From positions 1-47,370 of the forward strand of contig JASUTC010000007.1 of the NCBI GenBank assembly GCA_030445775.1: a stretch of 47,370 bases of DNA, given 5' to 3'. The position numbers were made by a program, and so were the translations under genes. How positions within the stretch are numbered: the stretch's first letter is position 1; each line of letters opens with the position of its first letter. This DNA comes from Thermotogaceae bacterium. Its GTDB lineage: Bacteria > Thermotogota > Thermotogae > MWEM01. Below the pieces are notes generated by a model, which was not told the DNA's origin, made no database searches, and worked only from the letters and a program-made list of their open reading frames with translations. Positions 40,110 through 47,370 of the stretch are shown here, piece by piece.

Positions 40110-40152
40110 TTGACTTTTTTCCTTAACTGCTATAATAGACAGAATAGTCTAT
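40110..40152 (+). promoter_or_regulatory. murJ promoter with inverted repeat at the start site
   Basis: TTGACT (40110-40115), a 15-base spacer, and TATAAT (40131-40136) preceded by TGC (extended -10). Directly after it ATAGAC (40135-40140) and GTCTAT (40147-40152) form a 6-bp inverted repeat over the expected transcription start. This placement could be an operator or the first hairpin of the transcript. Confidence 0.65.
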
Positions 40153-40171
40153 ACATGAAGGGAAGGCCTGT

Positions 40172-41713
40172 TTGAAAAAAAATATCAACAAGATAAAAGG
40201 TATTCTGTCTAAACCTCAAAATGTTGCTACAGGGACCATCTCTATTTTAATTTTCACGATTATTTCAAAAGCATTGGGATTTATAAGAGAAATGGTCGTG
40301 GCAGCAAACTTTGGAACCAGCTGGCGTTTGGATGCGTTGATCGTAGCTATGGATCCTGCTACAACATTAGGAGGAATTGTGACCGGTGCCATAGCGTCGA
40401 TGATGGTCCCAATATACATTGGCGAGAAAAGAAAAAAAGATCCGGAAAAAATTACGGCTTATACCACTCAGATTTTGTTTATATCATCCTTGTTGCTGAT
40501 AGGGTTTGGCGTTCTTTTCTCGATCTTTCCCGAATTGTTTGTTAGGATTTTTGCGCCAAAATTCAGTGGCGAAGAATTTGAATACGCCGTGAGAAAGATG
40601 CGCATTATCGGATTTCTACCTTTTATTCAGGGGTTTCATTCGTTGGCAACTTCTCTCTTAAATGCAGAGAAAAAATACATGTTGGCTTCAATGATCCAGC
40701 TTGTTTTCAATATCGTCACCATTCCCTCTATCATCATATTCGCGCCATTTTTCAGTGAAGCCAGTTATCTGTTCGCCTTTATCATCGGCACGTTGGGTGT
40801 TGATTTAGCACTACTTTACGTTCTTAGAAAAAAGATTAATTTGAAACTAATAACAGAATCGTTTCGGAATCCTGCAATAAGGGAAACCATTATTTTAGCA
40901 TTGCCTTTACTATTATCAGGCAGTCTTGGAATCATTAATGGAATCGTCGATAAAGCCTTTGCTTCTTCTTTGGATTCCGGAAGTATTTCCGCTCTGCGTT
41001 ATGCTCAGACGATTCGTGCCATGATCTCCTCGTTAATTATCGGAAGCCTCATGACAACTGTTTTCACAGAACTTTCCGAAACCAGTGTGAACAAAAATAA
41101 AATCGCCTTGGAAAACAGGTTGAAAAAAACCAGTAATGACTTGCTTAATTTTATGGTACCCCTGACCTTTTGGATGATCCTCATGGCAAGAAATTTGATA
41201 CGCTTACTATACGAAAGAGGAGAGTTCACATCAGAATCCACAAATATGGTTACTTTGGCATTTATTGGATACAGTATGACCTTGATTATCTCACCGGTCT
41301 CAAATTTATTGATGAAGGTATTCACCTCCCACAGAAAAACAAAAATACCCCTTTTGATCACAACTATCAGTATTATTCTCAATTTTGTTTTTAATTCTCT
41401 TTTGATCAAAAGATTTGGTATTTTGGGTTTGACGCTCAGCACTTCCTTCGTTTCATTAGTCAATTTAATCGTGTTAAATATCATTCAAAAAAGGACATTC
41501 GACATCACTTTTCTTAAAAAAAGAGAAACGGTAATAATACTTTCAAGCTCTATCGCAGTATTTACAATCTTTTTTCTATTAAAAAGTCATTTAAACACCG
41601 TAATTTGGTTGATTTTGGCAAATTCCGGTTTTCTTGTGTTATTTATATATTTGAATAGAAAAATCTTGTTTAGAATCATGACAAAGATAAAAAGAAGACT
41701 GTCACACTCTTAA
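40172..41713 (+). CDS. murJ: Lipid II flippase MurJ
   Basis: MOP-superfamily membrane protein moving lipid II across the membrane for peptidoglycan synthesis. 513 residues and about 14 helices. The N-terminal SKALGFIREMVVAANFGTSWRLDAL is the MurJ/MviN hallmark with the conserved arginine in the first helix pair. LPFIQGFHSLATSLLNAEKKY and GILGLTLSTSFVSLVNL recur in the family. TTG start after GGGAAGG. It is a single-gene unit with its own promoter and terminator. Confidence 0.94.
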   Translation: MKKNINKIKGILSKPQNVATGTISILIFTIISKALGFIREMVVAANFGTSWRLDALIVAMDPATTLGGIVTGAIASMMVPIYIGEKRKKDPEKITAYTTQILFISSLLLIGFGVLFSIFPELFVRIFAPKFSGEEFEYAVRKMRIIGFLPFIQGFHSLATSLLNAEKKYMLASMIQLVFNIVTIPSIIIFAPFFSEASYLFAFIIGTLGVDLALLYVLRKKINLKLITESFRNPAIRETIILALPLLLSGSLGIINGIVDKAFASSLDSGSISALRYAQTIRAMISSLIIGSLMTTVFTELSETSVNKNKIALENRLKKTSNDLLNFMVPLTFWMILMARNLIRLLYERGEFTSESTNMVTLAFIGYSMTLIISPVSNLLMKVFTSHRKTKIPLLITTISIILNFVFNSLLIKRFGILGLTLSTSFVSLVNLIVLNIIQKRTFDITFLKKRETVIILSSSIAVFTIFFLLKSHLNTVIWLILANSGFLVLFIYLNRKILFRIMTKIKRRLSHS

Positions 41714-41717
41714 GAAG

Positions 41718-41752
41718 GAAGGGACACAAAAGTGCCCCTTCATCATTTTTTT
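41718..41752 (+). terminator. Intrinsic terminator after murJ
   Basis: A 10-bp stem with one A-C mismatch (41718-41727 and 41732-41741), an AAAA loop, then ATCA and seven T (41746-41752). It begins four bases after the murJ stop region. Confidence 0.8.
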
Positions 41753-41829
41753 CAGATTTATTCAGGCTGATTGCTGTAAAATTCCGGTTCTTTCCATTTC
41801 TGGTAGAACGAGCTCAACTATTAGGATCA

Positions 41830-41843
41830 AGGGGTGCACCCCT
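41830..41843. repeat. Perfect 14-bp palindrome between the convergent murJ and dehydrogenase genes
   Basis: AGGGGTGCACCCCT is its own reverse complement. As RNA it would be a 5-bp GC stem with a TGCA loop, lying about 40 bases past the dehydrogenase stop on the minus strand, but no T-run follows. It may end that operon weakly or be a protein site. The rest of 41753-41879 shows nothing recognisable. Confidence 0.5.
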
Positions 41844-41879
41844 ATACTTTTAAAATTATCACTTACCCTTGAAAAATCA

Positions 41880-43283
41880 CTAACAAATTTTCCCCGGGTT
41901 TAAAATATCATTTGGGTCAAAGGCCCTTTTAACCCGTTTAATCAGACTGATCTGAGACTGACTTAATGCCATGGGCAAATAGGGCATTCTTTTGATCCCG
42001 ATACCGTGTTCTCCGGAAAGGGTTCCTCCCAATTCCAGGACTCTTTTATAGAGTTGCTTTAAATTCGCTTCTACTTTATCATTCCAGATTTTGTCGGTCT
42101 TCTCTGCACTAAGGAATGTCACATGCATGTTCCCGTCTCCGGCATGACCAAAGTTGACGGTTTCAATGTGCTCTCTTTGAGAAAGTTCGTTGACAAATGA
42201 CATCAATTGTGGGATTTTGTTGATGGGAACTACCACATCTTCCATGCAAAAATCAGGGTAAAACGCTGAAATGGCTTCGGCTATGGATTTTCTGGCTTTC
42301 CAAATCTTTTCCCGAGTGTTTCTGTTGTCGGCAACAAACACCTCTTGTGCCCCGTATTTGAAACACATCTGGCCAATCTTTTCATACTCATCGGCCACCT
42401 GTTCCCTGCCGTTTCCCTCGATCCCGATAATGAGATGTGCCGCTGAGTCCGAATAAGGTAATTCGTTGTTTAAAAATCTTTCAGCAAGTCTCAAAGAAGC
42501 GTTATCCATGAATTCTAAAGATGCGGGGATTGTATGGGCTTCGATCATTATTTTTGGTACAAACGCTATGGCTTCTTCAACTGTCTTAAAAGGAACCAGA
42601 AGATCAACAGTAAATTCCGGAAGGGGAATGAGCTTCAGAATAATCTTGGTAATAATTCCAAGTGTTCCTTCAGAGCCCACCATTAAATTGATAAAATCGT
42701 ACCCGGTAACGTTTTTGACCAATTTTCCACCAAAAAAATCAACAGTACCATCAGGCAAAACGACTTCTATTCCCATCACATGATCCCCCGTGGGACCGTA
42801 TTTCACGACTTTGTTTCCCCCTGCATTCTCCGCAAGATTCCCACCAATAAACGAGGCATCTGAACTGCAGGGATCTCCTGCATAAAGCAATCCTGAAGCG
42901 GCTGCCATTTTTTGAATCTCATCAGTTATTACTCCGGGTTCGACTGTTATCGTCAATGTTTCTTCATCCAATTCCACAATACGGTTCATCCGTTCCAAAG
43001 AAAGGACAATCCCGCCTTTGATGGGAACAGCTCCTCCTGAAAGACCAGTTCCGGCTCCCCTTGGGGTAACGGGTATCAGATGTTGATTGGCAAATGCCAT
43101 GACCTTTGAAATCTGTTTGGTGCTTTCTGCAAAAACAACCGCTTCAGGCATATGTTTGTATTTTTCACCTTTGACTTCATCATGGGAGTATACCTCAAGC
43201 CTTTCTTCATCCGTGTTAATACAATGCGATCCCACTATGTCAGTCAATTCCTTCAATAATTGTGTTGTTAGTCTATTAAACAT
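41880..43283 (-). CDS. FAD-dependent D-2-hydroxyacid dehydrogenase, probable D-lactate dehydrogenase (GlcD family)
   Basis: 467 residues. The N-terminal FAD_binding_4 (PCMH) domain has PRGAGTGLSGGAVP (about 74-87), GDPCSSDASFIGGNLAENAGG and GYDFINLMVGSEGTLGIIT. The C-terminal FAD-oxidase domain has HAGDGNMHV and GTLSGEHGIGIKR. D-lactate and glycolate oxidases share all these features. Here the context (etfA, etfB, murQ) points to D-lactate oxidation to pyruvate with electrons passing to Etf. No glcE or glcF Fe-S partner is present. ATG at 43283 follows AAGAAGGTGA and overlaps the etfA stop by eight bases; the reading upstream of it only copies etfA. Confidence 0.88.
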   Translation of the reverse strand: MFNRLTTQLLKELTDIVGSHCINTDEERLEVYSHDEVKGEKYKHMPEAVVFAESTKQISKVMAFANQHLIPVTPRGAGTGLSGGAVPIKGGIVLSLERMNRIVELDEETLTITVEPGVITDEIQKMAAASGLLYAGDPCSSDASFIGGNLAENAGGNKVVKYGPTGDHVMGIEVVLPDGTVDFFGGKLVKNVTGYDFINLMVGSEGTLGIITKIILKLIPLPEFTVDLLVPFKTVEEAIAFVPKIMIEAHTIPASLEFMDNASLRLAERFLNNELPYSDSAAHLIIGIEGNGREQVADEYEKIGQMCFKYGAQEVFVADNRNTREKIWKARKSIAEAISAFYPDFCMEDVVVPINKIPQLMSFVNELSQREHIETVNFGHAGDGNMHVTFLSAEKTDKIWNDKVEANLKQLYKRVLELGGTLSGEHGIGIKRMPYLPMALSQSQISLIKRVKRAFDPNDILNPGKIC

Positions 43284-44301
43284 GGCTTTCACCTTCTTTG
43301 TCACTGACGGGTTTGGCAAGCTTTTCTTTTAATTGTTCAATCATCTTTGGTACAATATCGTACAAATCCCCACAAAAGGCATAATCGGATACTTGAAAGA
43401 TAGAGGCATCCGGATCTTTATTCACTGATACGATTATCTCTGAGGTTTCCATTCCGGCAATGTGTTGAACCGCTCCTGAAATCCCGATGGCAAAGTATAA
43501 TTTCGGTGAAACTACCTTACCGCTTAACCCCACCTGATGGGGATATTCCATCCACTTTGCCTCGATGGTAGGCCTGCTGGCCCCAATTCCTCCCTGGAGG
43601 ATATCCGCCAGCTGTTTGAGCAAATCAAACCCTTCTTTTCGTTTGAGACCTTTTCCGCCTGAAACGATGATATCTTTGTCTTGGATATTTTCTGCGCCGG
43701 CTTCCAGGGGCTGATAATCCAATATCTCAATGGTTGTCTGTTTCATGTCATCATTCAGGTAAAAAGGCTCAACTACCCCGGAAGCACTTCTTTTTTCAGG
43801 GATTTTAAACGTTTTAGGCCTGACGGTGGCCATTTGCGGTCTGTGATGGGGTGTTTTGATGGTCGCCATGATGTTTCCACCAATTGCCGGTCTGGTTTGA
43901 AGTAATAGGTCGCTTTCTTCCTCAATATCCAGTCCGGTGCAATCTGCCGTAAGACCAGTATGAATCGTTCCCGCAACCGCGGGAAGAACCGTTCTTCCCC
44001 CTGTTGTGGCGGGAGCTAATACGATTTGTGGCTGTTCCTGAAGAATCAGCGCACTCATTACATTGGTATGAATTTCTTGGTTGAAAAGACGAAAGCATTC
44101 GTCTTGAGATACAATAACTCGATCTGCGCCGAAAGAAAAAAGGTCCTCTACTTTTTCTTCCAGTTTATTAAACAACGTTACTACCACAACTTCACTGTTC
44201 AACTTATCCGCTAATTCCCTTGCTTTTCCAGTCAATTCATAACTGACGGGGTGGATGGACCCGTTTCTGATTTCTGTGTAAACCATAACTGATGGATTCA
44301 T
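43276..44301 (-). CDS. etfA: Electron transfer flavoprotein alpha subunit
   Basis: 341 residues. The N-terminal Etf domain (VMVYTEIRNGSIHPVSYEL) is followed by the C-terminal FAD-binding domain, with SGGKGLKRKEGF, HQVGLSGKVVSPKLYFAIGISGAVQHIAGM and NKDPDASIFQVSDYAFCGDL. It lacks the extra N-terminal ferredoxin domain found in the EtfA of some LDH-Etf complexes, so any bifurcating partner ferredoxin would have to be soluble. ATG at 44301 is eight bases after AGGAG; a GTG at 44310 is too close to it. It lies 11 bases after etfB. Confidence 0.93.
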   Translation of the reverse strand: MNPSVMVYTEIRNGSIHPVSYELTGKARELADKLNSEVVVVTLFNKLEEKVEDLFSFGADRVIVSQDECFRLFNQEIHTNVMSALILQEQPQIVLAPATTGGRTVLPAVAGTIHTGLTADCTGLDIEEESDLLLQTRPAIGGNIMATIKTPHHRPQMATVRPKTFKIPEKRSASGVVEPFYLNDDMKQTTIEILDYQPLEAGAENIQDKDIIVSGGKGLKRKEGFDLLKQLADILQGGIGASRPTIEAKWMEYPHQVGLSGKVVSPKLYFAIGISGAVQHIAGMETSEIIVSVNKDPDASIFQVSDYAFCGDLYDIVPKMIEQLKEKLAKPVSDKEGESHV

Positions 44302-44312
44302 ATCAACCACTC

Positions 44313-45110
44313 CTATTGATTTAAAACGGATGTCTTAATCTCTTCAACCAATTCACGGATACCCTCTTCTATTTGGCTTCCGCTATATCGTTTTGTCTTT
44401 CTGGTTTTCTGAGGTGTGGTCACTTTCACCACACGGGTTGGCGACCCTTTTAGCCCCAACTCTTCAGACTTTATATCTAAATCTTGGGAAGTCATCGTGA
44501 CAATGTTTGCCCTTCTTGAATTCATTTTTCCTCGAAGTGTCGGCATAGAGGGATTATTCAAAGCACTTAAAACGGTAATAAGACATGGAAATTGAATGCG
44601 TTGTTTTTCCGTACCATCCTCAACCGTTCGTGTAACCACCACATTATTCTCGTTGTGTTCAATCGCACTTACATAAGTAGCACAGGGCATGGACAGCATA
44701 GCTGCTACTTCCGGCCCAACTTGTCCTGTTTCACCGTCCGTTGCCTTTTCACCGGCAAGAACCAGATCATATTTCCCTGACTTCTTCAAAGCCTCTGCCA
44801 AGACTTTCGCCGTTGCCCAACTGTCTGCACCGGCAAACTTCCGATCTGTCAACAACACTGCTTCGTCGCCACCCAGTGCCAAAGCTTCTCTCAATGCAAA
44901 CTGTGCGTTTGGTGGCCCCATGGTTAAAACAGTTATTTCACAATCATCTTTACGATGTCTTTTTATCTGTACCGCTGCTTCAATGGCATTAAGGTCCAAG
45001 GGGTTGATAATCGTCCCAGAACCTTCACGAATCATGGTCCCTGTTTCTGGATCCAGTTTCACATCATCTGTATCCGGTACTTGTTTGATCAAAACGGCTA
45101 TCTTCATCAT
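44313..45110 (-). CDS. etfB: Electron transfer flavoprotein beta subunit
   Basis: 265 residues. The start KIAVLIKQVPDTDDVKLDPETG, then INPLDLNAIEAA, TMGPPNAQFALREALALGGDEA, and LTDRKFAGADSWAT (87-100) are as in clostridial EtfB subunits that work with butyryl-CoA or lactate dehydrogenases. That last block is, as I recall, typical of the bifurcating group. GLKGSPTRVVKV near the C-terminus is also standard. Its start overlaps the kinase stop as ATGA, behind GGGAGAG. EtfAB carries electrons between the adjacent FAD dehydrogenase and NAD and/or ferredoxin. Confidence 0.93.
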   Translation of the reverse strand: MMKIAVLIKQVPDTDDVKLDPETGTMIREGSGTIINPLDLNAIEAAVQIKRHRKDDCEITVLTMGPPNAQFALREALALGGDEAVLLTDRKFAGADSWATAKVLAEALKKSGKYDLVLAGEKATDGETGQVGPEVAAMLSMPCATYVSAIEHNENNVVVTRTVEDGTEKQRIQFPCLITVLSALNNPSMPTLRGKMNSRRANIVTMTSQDLDIKSEELGLKGSPTRVVKVTTPQKTRKTKRYSGSQIEEGIRELVEEIKTSVLNQ

Positions 45111-45997
45111 AAATCTCTCCCATCTTTTTCTTTTCCTATCTTGGCTAATTCTATCTCTATATCTTTTTTACTTTTTTTCAGGGGAATTTTTCCCTGTAAA
45201 TGGCGTTTGAATTCTTGAAGAAAAAACGGACTTTCAAACATTCCACCCATATAAATGATACTTTTAACTTCATCTCCTATTCGTGATTTCATGCTTTCCA
45301 AACTGCTAATAACGGTAATGATTCCCTGAGTAATGATTTGTTGCGCCAAAGGGTATTCTCTGTCTAAAAAAACAGAAGATAAGGCCGCTGTTCCACGCCT
45401 GTATTGAGCTTCATAAAAACGATATAAGGCGTCTCGAGGTTCACATTCAAATTTTTCTCGAAAGACATCAAAGGAGAGATCATCTTCTCTTACCCCATCG
45501 AAATAAGCTAAATATTCCTGGAAAAGCCTTTTCACAAGCCAAAAACCACTTGCTTCATCTCCGAGCAGATAACCCCAACCACCTGCGCGGTAAAATTGTT
45601 CGTCCTCATCTTTCCCCACAATAACAGAACCTGTTCCGCAAATAACAAGCACGGATGCTTGTTTGGGAGAATTGGCTAAAAGAGAACCGTACGCATCATG
45701 ATAAACCCGAACACATGCTGTTTCAAAAAAGACTTCTTTTACAATTTGTTTGGTTTTGATTAGTTGCTGACTTGCTCCTACACCTGCCAGGTTGATCATA
45801 ATAACTTTAATATCCTGGCAATAATTGATAATTTGTTGTCTAATCATTTCCAGAGTTTCTTTTAAGTAAGCAAATCCTGTAGAAGTGGGATTTGAGTTTC
45901 TATGTAATTTGAAATGAGCCATGATCTTTTTTTCTTCGTCAATCAAAGCAGCTCTTATCGTACTGCCGCCACCATCTATACCTAAATAATAATTCAT
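45107..45997 (-). CDS. BadF/BadG-type amino-sugar kinase, MurNAc/GlcNAc kinase (MurK-like)
   Basis: ASKHA-fold kinase of 296 residues. Phosphate-1 motif GIDGGGSTIRAA (6-17), phosphate-2 motif VICGTGSVIVG (about 115-125), then GGWGYLLGDEASGFWL, typical of N-acetylglucosamine kinases, and the adenosine motif IIYMGGMFESPFF. Clostridial MurK of this family phosphorylates both MurNAc and GlcNAc. One base after murQ, the natural role is making MurNAc-6-P for MurQ without a PTS. ATG at 45997 follows AAGGA inside the end of murQ. The frame is open upstream but reads through murQ there. Confidence 0.87.
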   Translation of the reverse strand: MNYYLGIDGGGSTIRAALIDEEKKIMAHFKLHRNSNPTSTGFAYLKETLEMIRQQIINYCQDIKVIMINLAGVGASQQLIKTKQIVKEVFFETACVRVYHDAYGSLLANSPKQASVLVICGTGSVIVGKDEDEQFYRAGGWGYLLGDEASGFWLVKRLFQEYLAYFDGVREDDLSFDVFREKFECEPRDALYRFYEAQYRRGTAALSSVFLDREYPLAQQIITQGIITVISSLESMKSRIGDEVKSIIYMGGMFESPFFLQEFKRHLQGKIPLKKSKKDIEIELAKIGKEKDGRDL

Positions 45998-45998
45998 G

Positions 45999-46904
45999 TT
46001 ATCCTTCGTTTTCAGATATCGCTTTCCGGATGAATCCCTCGTGCTTTTCCAGTAATTCTTCCGCCTTTTGAGTCTCCACATCCAAAAGTAAACTAACAAT
46101 AGCTACTTTCGCCTTCCATTCGCATTTTTCAAGTGTTTTTCGAGCCTTTTTGCTTTCGACTCCGGTTATTTCACAAACCATATTTGTGGCACGAACCTTC
46201 AATTTTTCATTTAATGTGAGAACATCCACCATGTAATTCCCGTATACCTTTCCCTGTTTGATCATTGTGGCGGTACTAATCATATTTAAAACCATCTTTT
46301 GGGATGTTCCCGCCTTCAGTCTCGTTGACCCTGTTATGACTTCAGGTCCGGTCACAATCTTGATTACATGATTGGCATAAGGGGCAAGTTCCGGATTTTC
46401 CACATTGGCTATCAAGACCGTTTCTGATCGCTTTTCTGAGGCATATTGAAGTGCGCCCTTTACAAACGGCGTTCGACCACTGGCTGTAATGCCGATTAAA
46501 ATATCATTGGAATTCACATTTAAGTGCTTTAATTCAATTTGTGCTTCCTCTTCGCTATCCTCAACTGCTTCAAGACTTCTATAGACCGCTTCTTTTCCGC
46601 CGGCCATGACATATGTAAATTTTTCTGGAGAAGCGTTGAAAGTGGGGACGGTTTCTACCGCATCGACAATGGCAAGCCTACCGCTTGTTCCTGCCCCAAG
46701 GTAAATGACCCTGCCACCTTTTTTATGGGCACTTATACATTTTTGAATAACACGTTCAATATCCGGAAGAGCCTCTCGAATACAAAGCGGAACCGTGGCA
46801 TCCTCTTCATTCATAATCCTTAAGATTTCATCAACAGACATGGAATCAATATTAACGGTCTTAGGATTTCTCCGTTCGGTATCCAGATTTCTCAATGTCC
46901 TCAC
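45999..46904 (-). CDS. murQ: N-acetylmuramic acid 6-phosphate etherase
   Basis: Splits MurNAc-6-P into GlcNAc-6-P and D-lactate during cell-wall recycling. 301 residues, normal length. The SIS-fold motifs are YLGAGTSGRLAIVDAVE, with catalytic E84 (the usual DASE is DAVE here), AGGKEA with the second glutamate E105, ITASGRTPFVKGAL, and the GCKR-like TGSTRLKAGTSQKMVLN. The C-terminal helical part is complete. The GTG at 46904 has its Shine-Dalgarno (AAGGA) almost touching; the TTG at 46895, ten bases after it, may be the real start. First gene of the five-gene operon. Confidence 0.94.
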   Translation of the reverse strand: MRTLRNLDTERRNPKTVNIDSMSVDEILRIMNEEDATVPLCIREALPDIERVIQKCISAHKKGGRVIYLGAGTSGRLAIVDAVETVPTFNASPEKFTYVMAGGKEAVYRSLEAVEDSEEEAQIELKHLNVNSNDILIGITASGRTPFVKGALQYASEKRSETVLIANVENPELAPYANHVIKIVTGPEVITGSTRLKAGTSQKMVLNMISTATMIKQGKVYGNYMVDVLTLNEKLKVRATNMVCEITGVESKKARKTLEKCEWKAKVAIVSLLLDVETQKAEELLEKHEGFIRKAISENEG

Positions 46905-46930
46905 TTCCTTATTTTTATAAATGTCATAAC

Positions 46931-46959
46931 ATTATACCAGTATTTCTTGGTTTTGGCAA
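46931..46959 (-). promoter_or_regulatory. Promoter of the murQ operon
   Basis: Minus-strand -35 TTGCCA (46954-46959), a 17-base spacer, and -10 TATAAT (46931-46936) preceded by TGG, an extended -10. This is the best promoter match in the window. It lies about 27 bases upstream of the possible start codons' leader. No catabolite or MurR-like operator is recognised. Confidence 0.75.
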
Positions 46960-47022
46960 ATCACAAACAATATTTTCTTACCTGTTCATTTGTAAAAATG
47001 ATTTTTCAACATTTTTCAAAAA

Positions 47023-47031
47023 TGATATAAT
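47023..47031 (+). promoter_or_regulatory. Putative extended -10 promoter of the PAS-domain gene
   Basis: TGATATAAT with TATAAT at 47026-47031, and TTTTCA at the -35 distance. The nonamer AAAAATGAT occurs twice just upstream (near 46995 and 47018) as a direct repeat overlapping the promoter. Confidence 0.5.
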
Positions 47032-47068
47032 AATTGAAAATCACAATAAATAACTGGAGAGGTCCTTT

Positions 47069-47370
47069 ATGAAAAAAAATAACGACGATTTTCGATTATA
47101 CGCAGATTCCGCACCTTTCGCCACATTAATATACAATGATTCACATAAATGGATTTATGCCAATAAAGAGGCTCAGGCACTCACCGGTTTTACTGAACAA
47201 GAGTTACTTACACAAAATTTCTGGGATCTTGTTGCACCAAAATATAAGTCTCTCATAAAAGAGAGAGGCTTAAAAAGGCTTAAAGGAGAATGGCCTCAAG
47301 ATAAATACGAACTTCAAGTTATTCAAAAAGACGGAGATCTTAAATGGGTAGAAATCCGCATGAATCGAAT
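47069..47370 (+). CDS. PAS-domain signalling protein (5' part only)
   Basis: About 100 codons before the right edge. The start MKKNNDDFRLYADSAPFATLIYND leads into a PAS fold (WIYANKEAQALTGFTEQELL, NFWDLVAPKYKSLIKERG), and the last visible part (QVIQKDGDLKWVEIR) is the end of the PAS/PAC unit. The output domain (kinase, GGDEF or other) is outside the window. ATG after GGAGAGG. It is divergent from murQ; regulation of that operon is not implied. Confidence 0.8.
   Translation, partial: MKKNNDDFRLYADSAPFATLIYNDSHKWIYANKEAQALTGFTEQELLTQNFWDLVAPKYKSLIKERGLKRLKGEWPQDKYELQVIQKDGDLKWVEIRMNR

Noticed and set aside
41830-41843. Palindrome as the terminator of the dehydrogenase operon
   Set aside because: The stem is only 5 bp and no T-run follows on the minus strand, so it is kept as an unexplained palindrome.
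43276-44301. EtfA with an extra ferredoxin domain as in some LDH-Etf complexes
   Set aside because: The protein starts directly with the Etf domain and has no CxxCxxCxxxC cluster, so bifurcation cannot be assumed from EtfA alone.
45998-46099. N-terminal extension of the amino-sugar kinase into murQ
   Set aside because: The extension would be murQ codons read out of frame; the ATG at 45997 directly precedes the conserved GIDGGGS motif and has a ribosome site.

Overview
This is an AT-rich (roughly 40% G+C by eye), very densely packed stretch of bacterial chromosome. Shine-Dalgarno sequences are strong, TTG and GTG starts are common, and stop/start overlaps are frequent. The gene content is that of an anaerobic fermenter: NADH-dependent ferredoxin:NADP oxidoreductase, an EtfAB-linked FAD dehydrogenase, Kal/Kce of lysine fermentation, FabK, and peptide uptake. 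Several adjacencies (glgA-galT, class V aminotransferase-serA, apt-pgi) are ones I remember from Thermotogota, so a mesophilic or moderately thermophilic Thermotogota member is my best guess. A clostridial Firmicute cannot be excluded from sequence reading alone. No rRNA, tRNA, IS element, CRISPR or phage gene was seen.

Layout. (1) 1-6516, minus strand: peptide ABC transporter operon oppA - M14 peptidase - oppB - oppC - oppD - oppF (cut by the window edge). OppA carries an unusual SLH-like N-terminal region. (2) 6814-8872, minus: serA and a class V aminotransferase, closed by a strong hairpin terminator. (3) 9131-35108, plus: about 26 kb of co-directional genes with tiny gaps. In order: a triple-GAF/PAS histidine kinase and lone receiver, ileS, nfnAB, glgA, galT-like, a RemA/DUF370-like gene, a TPR protein, an MFS carrier, a Na+/Ca2+ exchanger, a GGDEF enzyme, apt, pgi, obgE, kal-kce, guaA, phoH, a short 7TM-HD protein and ybeY. 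(4) 35071-37734, minus: fabK, a cytoplasmic GH13 amylase and a small cysteine-bearing winged-helix protein. (5) 37871-41713, plus: a GT4 glycosyltransferase, threonine aldolase, then murJ with its own promoter and terminator. (6) 41880-46904, minus: murQ - murK-like kinase - etfB - etfA - FAD-dependent D-2-hydroxyacid (lactate) dehydrogenase, behind one good promoter. (7) 47069-end, plus: the start of a PAS-domain protein.

Two points deserve most attention. First, region 6 reads as one pathway. The kinase makes MurNAc-6-P, MurQ splits it into GlcNAc-6-P and D-lactate, and the dehydrogenase with EtfAB could oxidise that D-lactate to pyruvate. This would be a peptidoglycan-recycling operon that recovers the electrons of the lactyl group. 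Second, ileS has no Shine-Dalgarno of its own. It is preceded by a 13-codon ORF with four isoleucine codons, a perfect Shine-Dalgarno and a start codon buried in a 10-bp hairpin. That ORF overlaps the ileS start, which suggests a leader-peptide translational control of isoleucyl-tRNA synthetase without a T-box.

Functionally the window joins peptide and amino-acid catabolism (opp, M14, kal/kce, threonine aldolase), glycogen/maltodextrin metabolism (glgA, amylase, pgi), redox balancing (nfnAB, etfAB), purine salvage and GMP synthesis (apt, guaA), ribosome and envelope biogenesis (obgE, ybeY, murJ, fabK) and signalling (histidine kinase, GGDEF, HD, PAS).
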